Positions 41,881 through 42,390 of a DNA stretch of 42,390 nucleotides are shown in pieces; the stretch's first letter is position 1; the number at the start of each line of letters is the position of its first letter. Made by a program: the position numbers and the translations under genes. Source of the stretch: Pseudomonadota bacterium (lineage in GTDB: Bacteria > Myxococcota_A > UBA796 > GCA-2862545); NCBI GenBank assembly GCA_002862545.1, contig PKDJ01000097.1:1-42390 (forward strand). Direction: 5' to 3'. Under the pieces are notes generated by a model. That model did no database searches, was not told where the DNA came from, and saw nothing but the letters and a program-made list of their open reading frames with translations.

Positions 41881-42390
41881 TCAGTCGATGGGCACGCCGA
41901 CGATCCAGCAGTGGTTGACCGACCCGCAGGAGTGGTCCATCACGTAGGCACTGAAGGAGCAGCCACCGGCACCGCAGTCGTAGGTGTCGCTGAGGCTGTA
42001 GGTGTCGTCCGTCGGGCTGCTGCAGTACCGGGTGTCGCCCCAGCCATCGAGGTAGGCCAGGCGGTCGATGTCGGCGTCGCTGGTGGAGCAGTTGTAGTCG
42101 CCCGAGTCGCCCCCGAAGACCTCGGAACAGGCCTCGATGCACGAGTAGCAGGGCGGGTTGCCGCCCCAGGCCGGGCCGTCCATCACCCGGAAGTTGCCGA
42201 CGTAGGAGATGCAGAGCACGTCCGCGCCGTCGCAGTCCTGGTCGATGCCGTCCTCACACTCCTCCGGCGCGCCCGGGTAGATCGTGACGTCACCGTCGTC
42301 GCAGTCGAGCCCGATCCAGTCTGGACGCGCCCGCGGGTCGGGCCAGCTGCAGCTGGGTGTCGGATCGAGGGGGTCGCCGGCGCCGAAGCC
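41881..42390 (-). CDS. MopE-like repeat lipoprotein, C-terminal part (third copy, cut by the window edge)
   Basis: The frame is open from the edge to the TGA at 41881. It reads GFGAGDPLDPTP, then DWIGLDCDDGD and [11 protein letters not shown], the last DCDD unit of the MopE-type stalk. A tip domain of about 110 residues follows, with YSCIEACSEVFGG and NHCWIVGVPID. The tip is clearly related to that of copy A at 35171 and unrelated to copy B. The N-terminal stalk lies outside the window. It shows that the stalk-and-tip lipoproteins form a cluster of at least three. Confidence 0.85.
   Translation of the reverse strand, partial: GFGAGDPLDPTPSCSWPDPRARPDWIGLDCDDGDVTIYPGAPEECEDGIDQDCDGADVLCISYVGNFRVMDGPAWGGNPPCYSCIEACSEVFGGDSGDYNCSTSDADIDRLAYLDGWGDTRYCSSPTDDTYSLSDTYDCGAGGCSFSAYVMDHSCGSVNHCWIVGVPID

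Overview
The window is a very GC-rich bacterial chromosome segment and the gene content points to Myxococcota or a close relative. The signs are a MYXO-CTERM-like C-terminus on the SGNH-type protein at 630-2255, many lipoproteins with Thr/Gly/Ser stalks, MopE-like metal-binding repeat proteins, a DUF4846 protein, a Ser/Thr kinase with a proline/alanine linker, and frequent GTG starts behind strong GGAGG sites. I see no rRNA, tRNA, CRISPR array, transposase, integrase or replication origin. No stretch longer than about 300 bases lacks a gene or recognisable gene remnant.

Layout. 1-136 is the end of a plus-strand gene with an (EED)n tail. 152-5335 holds surface proteins plus a coupled rhodanese/MazG-type pair. 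5499-5904 is a broken 2-oxoglutarate/Fe(II) oxygenase gene. 5919-11420 carries a TraB/GumN-like protein, a large exported protein that looks like a catalytically dead 5'-nucleotidase joined to a beta-barrel, an FGE-sulfatase-domain protein and a DUF4846 protein. 11437-14980 is a minus-strand operon of lipoprotein, transmembrane Ser/Thr kinase and barrel-ended exported protein. 15135-18823 is a plus-strand pair: a thrombospondin type-3 repeat lipoprotein followed by an arylsulfotransferase-type lipoprotein with a probable CTG start. 18827-20953 holds an M28 peptidase lipoprotein, a small lipoprotein and an outer-membrane protein. 20744-24262 is a coupled operon of an aldo/keto reductase and two unusual GTPases.

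24317-32649 is a mixed set: DUF2786-like protein, lipoproteins, zinc-ribbon and YcxB-like membrane proteins, a cytosine-deaminase-like fusion, a secreted phospholipase D-family protein and a pseudokinase. 32873-42390 holds a second arylsulfotransferase-type lipoprotein and three MopE-like repeat lipoproteins (one cut by the window edge), interleaved with membrane proteins, a transglutaminase-elicitor-like protein and a double TerB-like membrane protein.

How the genes work together. Most products are exported, and about fourteen are probable lipoproteins, so the region looks like an envelope and cell-surface gene neighbourhood, not a metabolic one. Genes are packed tightly. Neighbours in the same direction often overlap by four bases with non-ATG starts (GTGA, TTGA, CTGA), which suggests translational coupling. 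Several convergent pairs end inside short hairpins that contain both stop codons.

The most interesting candidates are: the GTPase pair, in which both members carry the same coupled change in P-loop and G3 motif; the tandem MopE-like lipoproteins, with a near-identical stalk and different tips; the pseudo-nucleotidase/barrel fusion; and a nested dyad element upstream of the transglutaminase-like gene. All functions are read from sequence patterns only; no database search was possible.
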